Shown: one piece after another, positions 6,991 through 13,806 of the stretch | Position numbering within the stretch: the stretch's first letter is position 1 | How the letters are laid out: every line of letters begins with the position of its first letter | DNA from: Microcoleus asticus IPMA8 | GTDB taxonomy: Bacteria > Cyanobacteriota > Cyanobacteriia > Cyanobacteriales > Microcoleaceae | Reading direction: 5' to 3' | NCBI RefSeq assembly: GCF_013179805.1 | Contig: NZ_SRRZ01000162.1 | Span: 1 to 14,482, forward strand | Length of the DNA stretch: 14,482 nucleotides | Program-made: the position numbers and the translations under genes | Notes under the pieces: model-generated | Database searches by the model: none | The model's input: the letters and a program-made list of their open reading frames with translations, nothing else | What the model was told of the DNA's origin: nothing

Positions 6991-7197
6991 GAACAGGCTT
7001 TCTGGCCTGTTCCACAACAAAGATTATTCGGGTAAACAGGCATTTTTTGTAGTATAATTAACTTTTTTATGGTAATACAGGCATTTTATCTTGTGGAACA
7101 GGCATCTTGCCTGTTGCAGCTTTTTGTAGTATGATTAAATTTTTTATGGTAATACAGGAATTTTATCTTGTGGAACAGGCATCTTGCCTGTTGCCCA
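6991..7197. repeat. 77-bp tandem duplication with ACAGGCA/TGCCTGT hairpins
   Basis: The gap 6945-7342 holds no gene. Two near-identical 77-bp units lie head to tail at 7044-7120 and 7121-7197, differing at a few bases. Each ends in the hairpin AACAGGCA-TCT-TGCCTGTT (7097-7115 and 7174-7192). A related hairpin GAACAGGC/GCCTGTTC stands upstream at 6991-7012, and a partial ACAGGCATTTT copy at about 7036-7046. The rest of the gap (7198-7342) is AT-rich with nothing recognisable. Confidence 0.85.
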
Positions 7198-7342
7198 AAA
7201 GATATTAAAAACAGTGAATTATTTAAATTTTAATATATTATAAGTTTTTGTATCTAAATTAGCCACTATTTTTAATAAAGCTTCACGATTTTTTTCAATC
7301 GAGCCAGCTTGACGTGAACTTCATCCGATATCAAAATAACTT

Positions 7343-9220
7343 TTAAATCCCGTGACTTTTGCCAATCACCCAACTGCGACGAAAAATCCGAGCCAAAGTC
7401 GATTCTTCCAAAGCAAAATAGATAGGGCGGCCGTGAGGACAAGTGCGCGGATTGCGAGTTTGCTGCCATTCATCCAACAAATTCTGCATTTGCAAAACAT
7501 TTAAAGGAGTACCGTTTTTCATAGCACTGCGGCAAGCAGTCGCAACTTGAGCCGCTTGCAAATCTGCTACTTTACTGAGTTCAAAAAGCGCATCCGCACA
7601 GTCATCTCGCTCGGCTAACAATTCAGGAACTTCGCGGGCAGCCCATAGCTGTTCGCCAAAAGTTTCTACTTCCAAACCCAAGCGGGATAAATTCTCAATT
7701 TGCAGCGCCGATAACTGACTGAGAATCACTGGTTTTTCTAGACATTTTAGCTGCCAAGCCGCGCACAATTGCTCGTACAAAACGCGCTCGTGAGCGATGT
7801 GCTGTTCTATCAACCACATTCCGCTGGAATGTTCCGCAACAATGTAAGTATTGTGAATTTGAGCGATCGCCCTCAATTCCATCAATCCTATTTTATTAGC
7901 TTTTTCCTCTGCGCCGCCGTCATCATTCTGCTTAGCCGAAATCCCGACACTGTAAGCACTTTTTTGTTCCGATGCCTTCAGCAATTTTCCCACTCGTTCG
8001 GGAATTGGGGCAGCAGGCAAAACCTCATCATTAAGGTGCAAAGCGCGAGCAATTGCCTCGCTAACTTGTTCTTGCCAAAAACTCGGATCGTGCAGATAAA
8101 TTTCCACCTTAGCCGGGTGGCGGTTCCAGTCGATTTCCGAGGGGGAGATTTGCAGGTGAACAAAACACACTGGATAGCGATCGCGCGGACAAGTACGGGC
8201 AAAGGCGCTGAGAATAGTTTGCTCTAATTCTGGCGATCGCACAACTCGCCGATTTACCCCAACTTTTACCCAATCCGGTCGCCTGCGGTGACAGCGATCG
8301 GGCAAACCAATTACTAATTCCAAACGCTGGGAATTGGGCATTGGGCATTGGGAACTGGCAAGGGGTAATTGGTAATTGTGCTTAACTGTAGCTGCAACAA
8401 GTTGAGTTTCTACCAATAAACTTGCTGCTTTCTTATTTTCAGGACTCGCAGGCACATCTAACTTTAAATACTGCAAATCGCTCGCTCGCACACCGCGCAC
8501 AAATTGAGGTAAAATGTGTTCCGCTGTGCTACCAGGAGTTACGTGCAAACAAGGGGTCTTTCCTTGACGCAACTGCCAATTAACCTGCGGGTGACAAATA
8601 GCAATTTGCTGAAGAATTGATTGGATCGATCGCATTTGCTGTGCCGCCGACAAAAAACTGCGGCGCACAGGCCAATTGCCAAACAAATTATCAACAGTCA
8701 CCACCGTACCCGGAGCGATCGCCGCTGTTTCCACCTCCACAGCAACGCCCGCGTTGTTGTAAACTACCCGCCAGCCCGCTCGAGCATTTTCAATTCCCCC
8801 CTTGTTAAACGATGATTTGGCTGGGGTTTGTGCCGACTCTCGATTTTCCGAAAAATCCCCCAATCCCAAATCATTCGATCGGCTCAAAACCTCCAAACAG
8901 CCCAACTGAGCCAAACTGTGCAAAGCTTCCCCGCGAAATCCCAAAGTAGCAATTTTGTAAAGGTCTGCTTCAGTGGTAATTTTGCTCGTACTGTGAGGCG
9001 AAGCAGCCTGCTGCAAATTTTCCAGATCCATTCCCGTACCATTATCTGCAACTTGTACCCGCCACTGTTCGGGCCAGACAGAAACAACGATGCGAGTTGC
9101 GCCTGCATCCAGAGAATTTTCAACTAATTCTCGTACCGCTGCGGCGATCGAATCAATCACTTCGCCTGCAGCAATTAAATCGATCACTTCTGTGGGTAAA
9201 GTTTGAATAGTAACTGGCAT
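7343..9220 (-). CDS. mutL: DNA mismatch repair protein MutL
   Basis: MutL couples MutS mismatch recognition to strand removal. The 625-residue protein has an N-terminal GHKL ATPase: RELVENSLDAGA with Glu31 and Asn35, DNGTGM (59-64) and the ATLGFRGEAL lid motif (91-100). It continues into the S5-like transducer domain with the conserved Lys371 in NRHPAK. The C-terminal dimerisation/endonuclease domain shows IEQHIAHERVLYE (471-483), a variant of the DQHA(X)2E(X)4E metal motif with Glu in place of Asp, and TCPHGRP (593-599), also a metal site. I recall the EQHI variant from other cyanobacteria, so nicking activity is likely retained. Two segments look inserted: about 117-147 and about 283-299, both low-complexity and the second made of heptamer-like DNA. 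The ATG at 9220 begins MPVTIQTLPTEVIDLIAAGEV, the canonical start. Confidence 0.96.
   Translation of the reverse strand: MPVTIQTLPTEVIDLIAAGEVIDSIAAAVRELVENSLDAGATRIVVSVWPEQWRVQVADNGTGMDLENLQQAASPHSTSKITTEADLYKIATLGFRGEALHSLAQLGCLEVLSRSNDLGLGDFSENRESAQTPAKSSFNKGGIENARAGWRVVYNNAGVAVEVETAAIAPGTVVTVDNLFGNWPVRRSFLSAAQQMRSIQSILQQIAICHPQVNWQLRQGKTPCLHVTPGSTAEHILPQFVRGVRASDLQYLKLDVPASPENKKAASLLVETQLVAATVKHNYQLPLASSQCPMPNSQRLELVIGLPDRCHRRRPDWVKVGVNRRVVRSPELEQTILSAFARTCPRDRYPVCFVHLQISPSEIDWNRHPAKVEIYLHDPSFWQEQVSEAIARALHLNDEVLPAAPIPERVGKLLKASEQKSAYSVGISAKQNDDGGAEEKANKIGLMELRAIAQIHNTYIVAEHSSGMWLIEQHIAHERVLYEQLCAAWQLKCLEKPVILSQLSALQIENLSRLGLEVETFGEQLWAAREVPELLAERDDCADALFELSKVADLQAAQVATACRSAMKNGTPLNVLQMQNLLDEWQQTRNPRTCPHGRPIYFALEESTLARIFRRSWVIGKSHGI
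8324..8379. repeat. Heptamer-like repeat inside mutL
   Basis: The plus strand at 8329-8379 reads as GGGAATT / GGGCATT / GGGCATT / GGGAACT followed by GGTAATTGGTAATT. These are the same 7-bp units as in the intergenic array at 5006-5124. In mutL they encode about QLPLASSQCPMPNSQ, directly before the conserved LELVIGLPDRC strand of the transducer domain. Confidence 0.8.
8780..8872. repeat. Low-complexity in-frame insertion in the MutL ATPase domain
   Basis: The sequence encodes about residues 117-147 (GLGDFSENRESAQTPAKSS, then FNKGGIEN). It lies between two strands that are joined by a short turn in ordinary MutL (LEVLSR and GWRVVYN). The DNA contains AATTCCCCCCTTGTTAA and AAATCCCCCAATCCCAAAT, which resemble C-rich intergenic repeats of filamentous cyanobacteria. 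The exact edges are estimated. Confidence 0.5.
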
Positions 9221-9279
9221 CAGATTTTTAGCGCTTCGTTAATTCAATTCTACTGCATTCTGCAACTCCCTACATAGTA

Positions 9280-9382
9280 TTAGGACTTACGCTTTTAAAC
9301 TCGGTTTCTTAGAATAATATTGTTTGGTAACAGAAAATATACTCATCAACCAAGTCTGTGAGGCTGAGTGAGAAAGTCCTAA
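9280..9382. repeat. MITE-like element with TTAGGACTT ends
   Basis: TTAGGACTT (9280-9288) and its reverse complement AAGTCCTAA (9374-9382) bound a 103-bp AT-rich non-coding segment between mutL and the histidine kinase gene. The left end extends to AGGACTTACGCT, which recurs at 1313-1324 after the pnkp fragment. AGGACTTACGC is a motif I associate with ends of cyanobacterial mobile repeats. The short ends make this tentative. Confidence 0.45.
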
Positions 9383-9416
9383 GTACATATCTTCCTACCT
9401 ACTTAAACTCATCGGC

Positions 9417-10511
9417 TCAAGCCATGATTTTCGGAAAGCGGATGTAAAAAGTTGTCCCTTTTTCGTCCTCCGACTCATAAGTAATTTCCCCTTTGTGAGC
9501 ATCAACGATTGACTTAACGATCGCCGTTCCCAATCCAGTACCCGTCCGCTTGCCATAAGTCACAAAAGGTTCAAATAAATTTTCCTTAATTGCCTCCGGA
9601 ATGCCCGGGCCGTTATCGTAAATGCTAATTTCTGCCCACTCCTCACTTTGTGTCACAATAATCTCTACTCGCCCCCCGCGCCCCCCAAAAGCTTCAGCAG
9701 CATTCCCAACTAAATTTTGCAAAACACGCAAAATTTTATTTTCGTCTGCTTCCACTATCACTTCTGTCACCCGTAAGACTAAATCTACTTTTGCCGCCTC
9801 AAAATAAACTCTGTTCAACCTTTCAAACTGCTGCAACGTCTGGATTAGATTAACTGGTTTTTTATGTAATACAGCATTGCCGCGCGAAAATTCTAATACT
9901 TCTTCAGCCATCCCCAACATTCGCTGAACCTGCAATTGAATAAGTTCGCACCACTCCTGAGTTTCCTCATCCGGGTGCATTTCTTTGAGCATTTCGCTGG
10001 AGAGTTTAATTCCCGTAAAAGGATTTTTGAAATCGTGAATAATGGTGCTCACCATTTCTCCTACCAATACCATTTTTTGTCTGTGTACGAACTGGCTAAC
10101 ATATTGATCCGTGGTATCACGCAAATTTTTTGTAATGAAACTAAACATTTTCAGTACCGCACTGCCTTTAGCAAACTGCAGAGTTGCTATCAGTTCTTCC
10201 CGACCTATTTTTGCCAAAGTCGATCCGCTAACTGCCACAGCTCTAGCACTGCGAGGCTCACCGTCTAAAACTCCGAGTTCGCCAAAATAATCGTCGGGCT
10301 TAGCGATAGCAACAGTTTGATATTTTTTGTTTTCAATCCGCTTGCTAAACTCGACTTCACCTTCTAAAACTAGATATAAAAAATCTGCTGTTTCTCCTTC
10401 TTCAAAAACCAGTGTTTCCTCAGCAAAACTCTCCACAACAGCTATTTGGCAAAGGTGAGAAGCTTCCTCTGGTTCAAAATAAGACATAAATCGATGAGAT
10501 GCCAGATCCAT
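9417..10511 (-). CDS. Sensor histidine kinase with N-terminal cyclic-nucleotide-binding domain
   Basis: The 364-residue protein begins with a cNMP-binding domain (about 20-130): FEEGETADFLYLVLEGEVEF, then the phosphate-binding cassette FGELGVLDGEPRSARAVA, with the Glu and Arg used to hold cyclic nucleotide. A helical linker leads to a HisKA-like dimerisation domain with the H-box IIHDFKNPFTGI (phospho-acceptor His159) and a complete HATPase: N-box LQNLVGNAAEA (264-274), G1 DNGPGIPE (299-306), G2 GTGLGTAIV (324-332). There is no transmembrane segment, so it is soluble. No response regulator gene is adjacent. An in-frame TTG at 10592 would add 27 residues, but ATG10511 precedes the domain and has AGG upstream, so I use it. 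cAMP or cGMP sensing is inferred from the domain. Confidence 0.9.
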   Translation of the reverse strand: MDLASHRFMSYFEPEEASHLCQIAVVESFAEETLVFEEGETADFLYLVLEGEVEFSKRIENKKYQTVAIAKPDDYFGELGVLDGEPRSARAVAVSGSTLAKIGREELIATLQFAKGSAVLKMFSFITKNLRDTTDQYVSQFVHRQKMVLVGEMVSTIIHDFKNPFTGIKLSSEMLKEMHPDEETQEWCELIQLQVQRMLGMAEEVLEFSRGNAVLHKKPVNLIQTLQQFERLNRVYFEAAKVDLVLRVTEVIVEADENKILRVLQNLVGNAAEAFGGRGGRVEIIVTQSEEWAEISIYDNGPGIPEAIKENLFEPFVTYGKRTGTGLGTAIVKSIVDAHKGEITYESEDEKGTTFYIRFPKIMA

Positions 10512-10849
10512 GTGAAAATACCTAAGGCTTAATTTAAACAGTTTCTTTCTTCTATTTTCGCAGATCGGGATCGGTGCGTTAATAAAATACAATGCTGCTT
10601 TAATCTGCCTCTATTTTCTGACATCCCAGGCTTGGACGCAAGGATTTGGGTCGGGATGCAGAGCCAGACTAGCATAGCAGCACCAGCAATCTCACCAAAA
10701 TTCTCAGTTTATTGACTAAAATACATAAATATTGTACAATTTTTCAGATTTAAATTGGATGTGCGGGCGGGTTCTCCGGGCCGCCTCAGAAGATTTTAAC
10801 TGTAGAGAGATCGTGTAATTTAAATGCCGATCGACCGAGTTTGCAAAAA
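10512..10849. other. Non-coding gap with two weak hairpins
   Basis: No gene is supported here. CATCCC (10622-10627) can pair with GGGATG (10653-10658) across a 25-nt loop, and GGCGG (10766-10770) with CCGCC (10781-10785) across a 10-nt loop. The second is GC-rich but lacks a T tract on either strand, so it is probably a dispersed repeat rather than a terminator for the synthase gene. No convincing promoter was found for the kinase gene. Confidence 0.4.
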
Positions 10850-12043
10850 TTAACACTCGCGAGATAAAACGATCGCAGCATTCTGCCCGCCAAAGCCAAA
10901 ACTCAAACAAACCGCGTTTCTGGCAATAGCCGATCGCGCACAGCGAACAAAATCTAATTCAAACCCCGGTTTTTTCATTCCAACGCAAGGCGGCAACATC
11001 TGATATTTAATACTCATCAAACAAAAAGCTACGCCCAAAGCTCCCGAAGCTCCCAAAGTATGACCCGTAGCCCCCTTAGTCGAACTAACAGCAACTCCTC
11101 GGTGAAACAACTTCTCAATTAACAGCGCTTCGTGTCGGTCATTTAACTCAGTTGCAGTACCGTGAGCATGAATAAAATCTATATCAACCGCCGCTAAATT
11201 GCTCTGTTTCAAACATTGATTTACCGCCGCGATCGCACTTTTCCCACCCAGAGCCGGCGCGGTAGCATTGCAAGCATCATTTGTCAAGCCCAAACCGGAA
11301 ATTCGACCGTAGATTTTAGCGCCACGACGCCTTGCCAACTGGGCGGATTCTAATACAAATAAAGCCCCGCCTTCACCGAGCACAAACCCTTCCCGATTTT
11401 CATCAAAGGGATAGCACCCAGCGTTTGCCAAAGCACCCATCCGGCTAAATCCAGCCACAGTCAGCGGTGTAATTGGCGCTTCCACAGCACCTGCGATCGC
11501 CCGCTGACACTCACCAGTGCGGATTAAATCAACAGCACGGGCGATCGACCAAATACCCGTCGCGCAAGCAGCCATCGGCGCCAGCACCGGCCCCGTCGAG
11601 CCAATTGCCCTCGCCGCCGCGATCGCCCCCATGTGAGGCAAAAAATTCACGAATTGAGAATCGGTAATCGGTAATTGGTAATCGGTAATCGGTAATTCCC
11701 TTCCCTCTTCCCTCTTCCTTCTTCCTTCTTCCTTCTTCCCTCTTCCTTCCCTCGCCAACAGTTCCAAATTCGCCTGGCAACCTCGGCTAGAACCGATCGC
11801 AATCCCGCAATCAGGCAAAGGCAAAGTTAAATTAGCATCTTGCAAAGCATCTGCTAAAACCTGCCGAATTAAAGTTATTAAATCGGCAGGTTTTTTGCCA
11901 ATTAAAGCCAAAGGTCGCCGTTCAAGTTCTAAAAAAGGTTGATGCCGAGCGATTCCAGATTCTCCAGACAGCAGTCTTTTCCAGCCCGTTTCCAGAGTCC
12001 CTAAACCCGAAACTAGACCAATTCCAGTAACAACAACATCCAT
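10850..12043 (-). CDS. Beta-ketoacyl-ACP synthase (KAS I/II type) with a repeat-encoded insertion
   Basis: Condenses malonyl-ACP with acyl-ACP in fatty-acid or related lipid synthesis. The C-H-H catalytic set of KAS I/II enzymes is complete: Cys160 in MAACATG, His294 in HAHGTATELND and His328 in STKGATGHTLGASG, with Lys323 also present. The end SFGFGGQNAAIV is family-typical. Length is 397 residues, but about 33 of these (98-130) are a low-complexity run rich in R, K, E and G followed by ELPITDYQLPITDSQ, encoded by two kinds of heptamer repeat. Without them the protein would be about 365 residues. The insertion lies in a surface loop between IGSSRG and the strand leading to the active-site Cys, so the fold may tolerate it. 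It could be a second FabF paralogue; the specific pathway is not evident. It lies 37 bp downstream of the cyclophilin gene, and a heptamer repeat fills that gap. Confidence 0.9.
   Translation of the reverse strand: MDVVVTGIGLVSGLGTLETGWKRLLSGESGIARHQPFLELERRPLALIGKKPADLITLIRQVLADALQDANLTLPLPDCGIAIGSSRGCQANLELLAREGRGKKEEGRRKREEGRELPITDYQLPITDSQFVNFLPHMGAIAAARAIGSTGPVLAPMAACATGIWSIARAVDLIRTGECQRAIAGAVEAPITPLTVAGFSRMGALANAGCYPFDENREGFVLGEGGALFVLESAQLARRRGAKIYGRISGLGLTNDACNATAPALGGKSAIAAVNQCLKQSNLAAVDIDFIHAHGTATELNDRHEALLIEKLFHRGVAVSSTKGATGHTLGASGALGVAFCLMSIKYQMLPPCVGMKKPGFELDFVRCARSAIARNAVCLSFGFGGQNAAIVLSREC
11663..11753. repeat. Two adjacent heptamer arrays inside the ketoacyl synthase gene
   Basis: Five units of GGTAATC/GGTAATT (11663-11697) are followed directly by about eight units of TCTTCCY (11698-11753). 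Because 7 is not a multiple of 3, three units shift through all codon positions and give a 7-residue protein period, seen as LPITDYQ/LPITDSQ. The whole array is in frame. Confidence 0.9.
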
Positions 12044-12046
12044 TCA

Positions 12047-12080
12047 CTAATGACTGCTGACTAATGACTAATGACTAATT
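12047..12080. repeat. Heptamer repeat filling the gap between two genes
   Basis: CTAATGA, CTGCTGA, CTAATGA, CTAATGA and CTAATTT follow one another from 12047 to about 12081. The array starts 4 bp from the start codon of the synthase gene and reaches the stop codon of the cyclophilin gene. It replaces any ribosome-binding site the synthase gene might have had there. Confidence 0.85.
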
Positions 12081-12893
12081 TCAGCTAACAGCCTTAAAAT
12101 TTTCCAAGCCCTGAGTAACAGTAGCCTTCTCAATGCGATCGCCCGCTTCAATCTTATCAACAACATCCATCCCTTGCTTCACGTACCCAAAAACCGCATA
12201 ACTCCCGTCCAAAAACGGCACATCGGTCAAAGTAAAGTAAAACTGAGAAGAAGCCGAATCAGGACTCTGCGATCGAGCCATAGCCACAGCCCCGCGACTG
12301 TGCACCAACACGGGTTTCTCCTTAACCCCAGCTTCTTGTAGCGTCGCGCTGTAAGTAGGATTTGCAGCACCTTTAGCTTTAATTTCCAGAGGAATCCTGC
12401 GTTCTGCAGAGGTTTTCGGGTCAATAAAACCGCCAGTTCCCAGCCGCGCCGCAGGGAATTTAGGGTCTTTACCCTGGGGGTCGCCGCCCTGAACTACAAA
12501 AGGCTGAGGTTCCCGCACGACTCGGTGAAATACCAGCCCGTCGTAGACTCCCTTCTGAACCAAATCGACAAAATTGCCCGCAGTAATTGGAGCATTTTTG
12601 CCGTCGAGTTCGATCGTAATTGGAGCACCTTTAACCGTCATCACCACTGTTGCTTTTCCTTCCAAGCGTGGCAAATTGCTAAATTGCGAACTCGCCGCTA
12701 CCACAGCAGGAGACGGAGACGGAGACAAAGAAATGCTTTCACCCGCCGGACTCCCTGTCGGAGTTGAGTTAACAGCCGGGGAATTACCGCATCCCCCAAC
12801 AAACAACGCACCAATTATTAAAAGTGAGAACAACCACCGCTGAATTTTGATTTGCATTTGCATTTGTATTTTCACTTTCACTTTCACTTTCAC
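12081..12893 (-). CDS. Cyclophilin-type peptidyl-prolyl isomerase, lipoprotein
   Basis: Catalyses cis-trans isomerisation of proline bonds, here probably outside the cytoplasm. The protein has a lipoprotein signal: hydrophobic RWLFSLLIIGALFVGGCGN with lipobox ending at Cys35. A Ser/Pro/Thr-rich linker (36-70) follows, then a cyclophilin domain (about 78-268) with FHRVVREPQPFVVQGGDPQG, SRGAVAMARSQSPDSASSQF and FLDGSYAVFGYV. The Arg of FHRV and the Phe/Gln positions of the active site are present. The first 17 residues (KVKVKVKIQMQMQIKIQ) are encoded by a hexamer repeat. The GTG at 12893 is one of several repeated GTGs; ATG at 12863 (residue 11) is an equally plausible start and still gives a good signal peptide. 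No ribosome site is visible. It is probably co-transcribed with the downstream synthase gene. Confidence 0.9.
   Translation of the reverse strand: MKVKVKVKIQMQMQIKIQRWLFSLLIIGALFVGGCGNSPAVNSTPTGSPAGESISLSPSPSPAVVAASSQFSNLPRLEGKATVVMTVKGAPITIELDGKNAPITAGNFVDLVQKGVYDGLVFHRVVREPQPFVVQGGDPQGKDPKFPAARLGTGGFIDPKTSAERRIPLEIKAKGAANPTYSATLQEAGVKEKPVLVHSRGAVAMARSQSPDSASSQFYFTLTDVPFLDGSYAVFGYVKQGMDVVDKIEAGDRIEKATVTQGLENFKAVS
12851..12893. repeat. Hexamer repeat spanning the start of the cyclophilin gene
   Basis: On the plus strand, TTTGCA-type units (three, 12851-12868) are followed by TTTCAC-type units (four, about 12870-12893). On the coding strand they read GTGAAA repeated, then ATGCAA repeated, so each unit offers a possible GTG or ATG start codon in the same frame. 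Confidence 0.85.
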
Positions 12894-12905
12894 TCAATGA
12901 TGTAA

Positions 12906-13004
12906 GGTGCGCATTGCGCACCCTAGATTTATCGATTTACCAGGGATAATTTGCACCGCTTCGTGCTCACCCAATATTTATCGATTAGGTGCGCATTGCG
13001 CACC
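12906..13004. repeat. Two copies of a GGTGCGCATTGCGCACC palindrome
   Basis: The same 17-base palindrome, a 7-bp stem with loop ATT, occurs at 12906-12922 and 12988-13004, each followed by CTA. ATTTATCGATT lies downstream of the first copy and upstream of the second. A degenerate third form, GCACCGCTTCGTGCTCACC, lies between them. This is a dispersed repeat I associate with filamentous cyanobacteria. It occupies the gap between ycf4 and the cyclophilin gene. Confidence 0.85.
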
Positions 13005-13038
13005 CTACGAGACATTACCAATCGAAAATGAAAAATCC

Positions 13039-13605
13039 CTAAAGTCCTTCTAGGGGAACTTGCAAAAATCGAGCCAATTCGGCAGCTTGATTTTCCACTT
13101 CAGACAAAGCAATCGGCTGTCCGACTCTAGTCAGGGGAAACTGACGGCGGTCTTTGAGCTTAAGATAAATACTTCGGCGGGGACTGAGACCTTCTTTAAT
13201 GTCAACCCGCACAGATTGCACGTCCGATGTCTTGCAAGTAAAATCAAGTTTGCGGTTTTTGCCGGGAAATCCCCAGCGAAAAATCCGAATGTTACCAGTT
13301 TTTCGATCGAACTCGTTGTAACCGCCGCCGACATCCCAGAGAACAGTCAGCCACAGGTAAAGCGCCAACAGCACGCCGCAGACACCGTAGAAACCCATCG
13401 CAATGCCTTGGGGGATGAAAACAAGCTGAGTCGGGTCAGCAAAAGGCAGCAGGTTCACGTGCCAGTAGCTGGAAAGACCCGACAGCAGGAAACCAGTCCC
13501 TCCAATGGTGACAATCGTCCCCCACCAGTAATTGCTGAAGCGGCGGGAACCCACAACCTGGTAGCGCAGGATCGAATCGATCGAGGTCGTTGTTTTTGCA
13601 GTCAT
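13039..13605 (-). CDS. ycf4: Photosystem I assembly protein Ycf4
   Basis: Ycf4 is a thylakoid membrane protein that helps assemble photosystem I. The 188-residue product shows the family signature VVGSRRFSNYWWGTIVTIGG, a first membrane helix (about 26-48), NLLPFADPTQLVFIPQG, a second helix (about 65-89), then WDVGGGYNEFDRKTG and a soluble C-terminal domain containing IFRWGFPGKNR. An in-frame TTG at 13629 would add eight residues, but ATG13605 gives the usual family length and N-terminus, so I use it. AAGG lies about 12 nt upstream, rather far. The gene diverges from psbD across a 201-bp spacer, putting photosystem I assembly and a photosystem II core gene back to back. Confidence 0.95.
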   Translation of the reverse strand: MTAKTTTSIDSILRYQVVGSRRFSNYWWGTIVTIGGTGFLLSGLSSYWHVNLLPFADPTQLVFIPQGIAMGFYGVCGVLLALYLWLTVLWDVGGGYNEFDRKTGNIRIFRWGFPGKNRKLDFTCKTSDVQSVRVDIKEGLSPRRSIYLKLKDRRQFPLTRVGQPIALSEVENQAAELARFLQVPLEGL

Positions 13606-13719
13606 AAAACTAAACAGCCTTAAAGCCAAATTTTAATTCAATTAGCCCACCTCAGTCACGTTTCACTGACGAGATCGCGACCGAGCGATGGCATTGTGTA
13701 TCAACTTCTGCTAATTATG

Positions 13720-13747
13720 TTGAAAGATTATGAACTTCTAATATATA
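13720..13747 (+). promoter_or_regulatory. Candidate sigma-70 promoter of psbD
   Basis: TTGAAA (13720-13725) and TATATA (13742-13747) are spaced 16 bp and lie about 60 bp upstream of the psbD start, leaving an AT-rich leader. The boxes are reasonable, but the start site is not established. No clear copy of the RpaB-type high-light element was recognised. Confidence 0.45.
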
Positions 13748-13790
13748 GTTATGTTAACTTTAATTAGAAACCTTAGTCTTTTAACAAGCA

Positions 13791-13796
13791 AAAGGA
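13791..13796 (+). promoter_or_regulatory. Ribosome-binding site of psbD
   Basis: AAAGGA lies 10 nt upstream of the ATG at 13807 and is the clearest Shine-Dalgarno candidate for this gene. It supports the start chosen for psbD. Confidence 0.6.
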
Positions 13797-13806
13797 TTTT
13801 ACCGCA

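Noticed and set aside
7097..7192. ACAGGCA hairpins considered as mutL terminators
   Set aside because: They lie 150-250 bp beyond the mutL stop and lack a following T tract on the minus strand.
7272..7469. A 65-codon minus-strand frame at the mutL 3' end
   Set aside because: Mostly overlaps the mutL C-terminus, including the CPHGRP metal motif in another frame, and shows no family features.
7769..8227. A 152-codon plus-strand frame inside mutL
   Set aside because: Antisense shadow of mutL; no domain pattern or ribosome site.
10716..10910. A 64-codon minus-strand frame downstream of the synthase gene
   Set aside because: Overlaps the synthase C-terminus out of frame, and its tail runs into AT-rich non-coding DNA.
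12906..13004. Palindrome pair considered as a CRISPR or operator pair
   Set aside because: Only two perfect copies, in a gap between co-directional genes, and the sequence matches a dispersed cyanobacterial repeat as I remember it.
13060..13623. A 187-codon open frame on the plus strand opposite ycf4
   Set aside because: It is wholly antisense to a clearly recognised ycf4, has no recognisable domain, and reflects the codon bias of the real gene.
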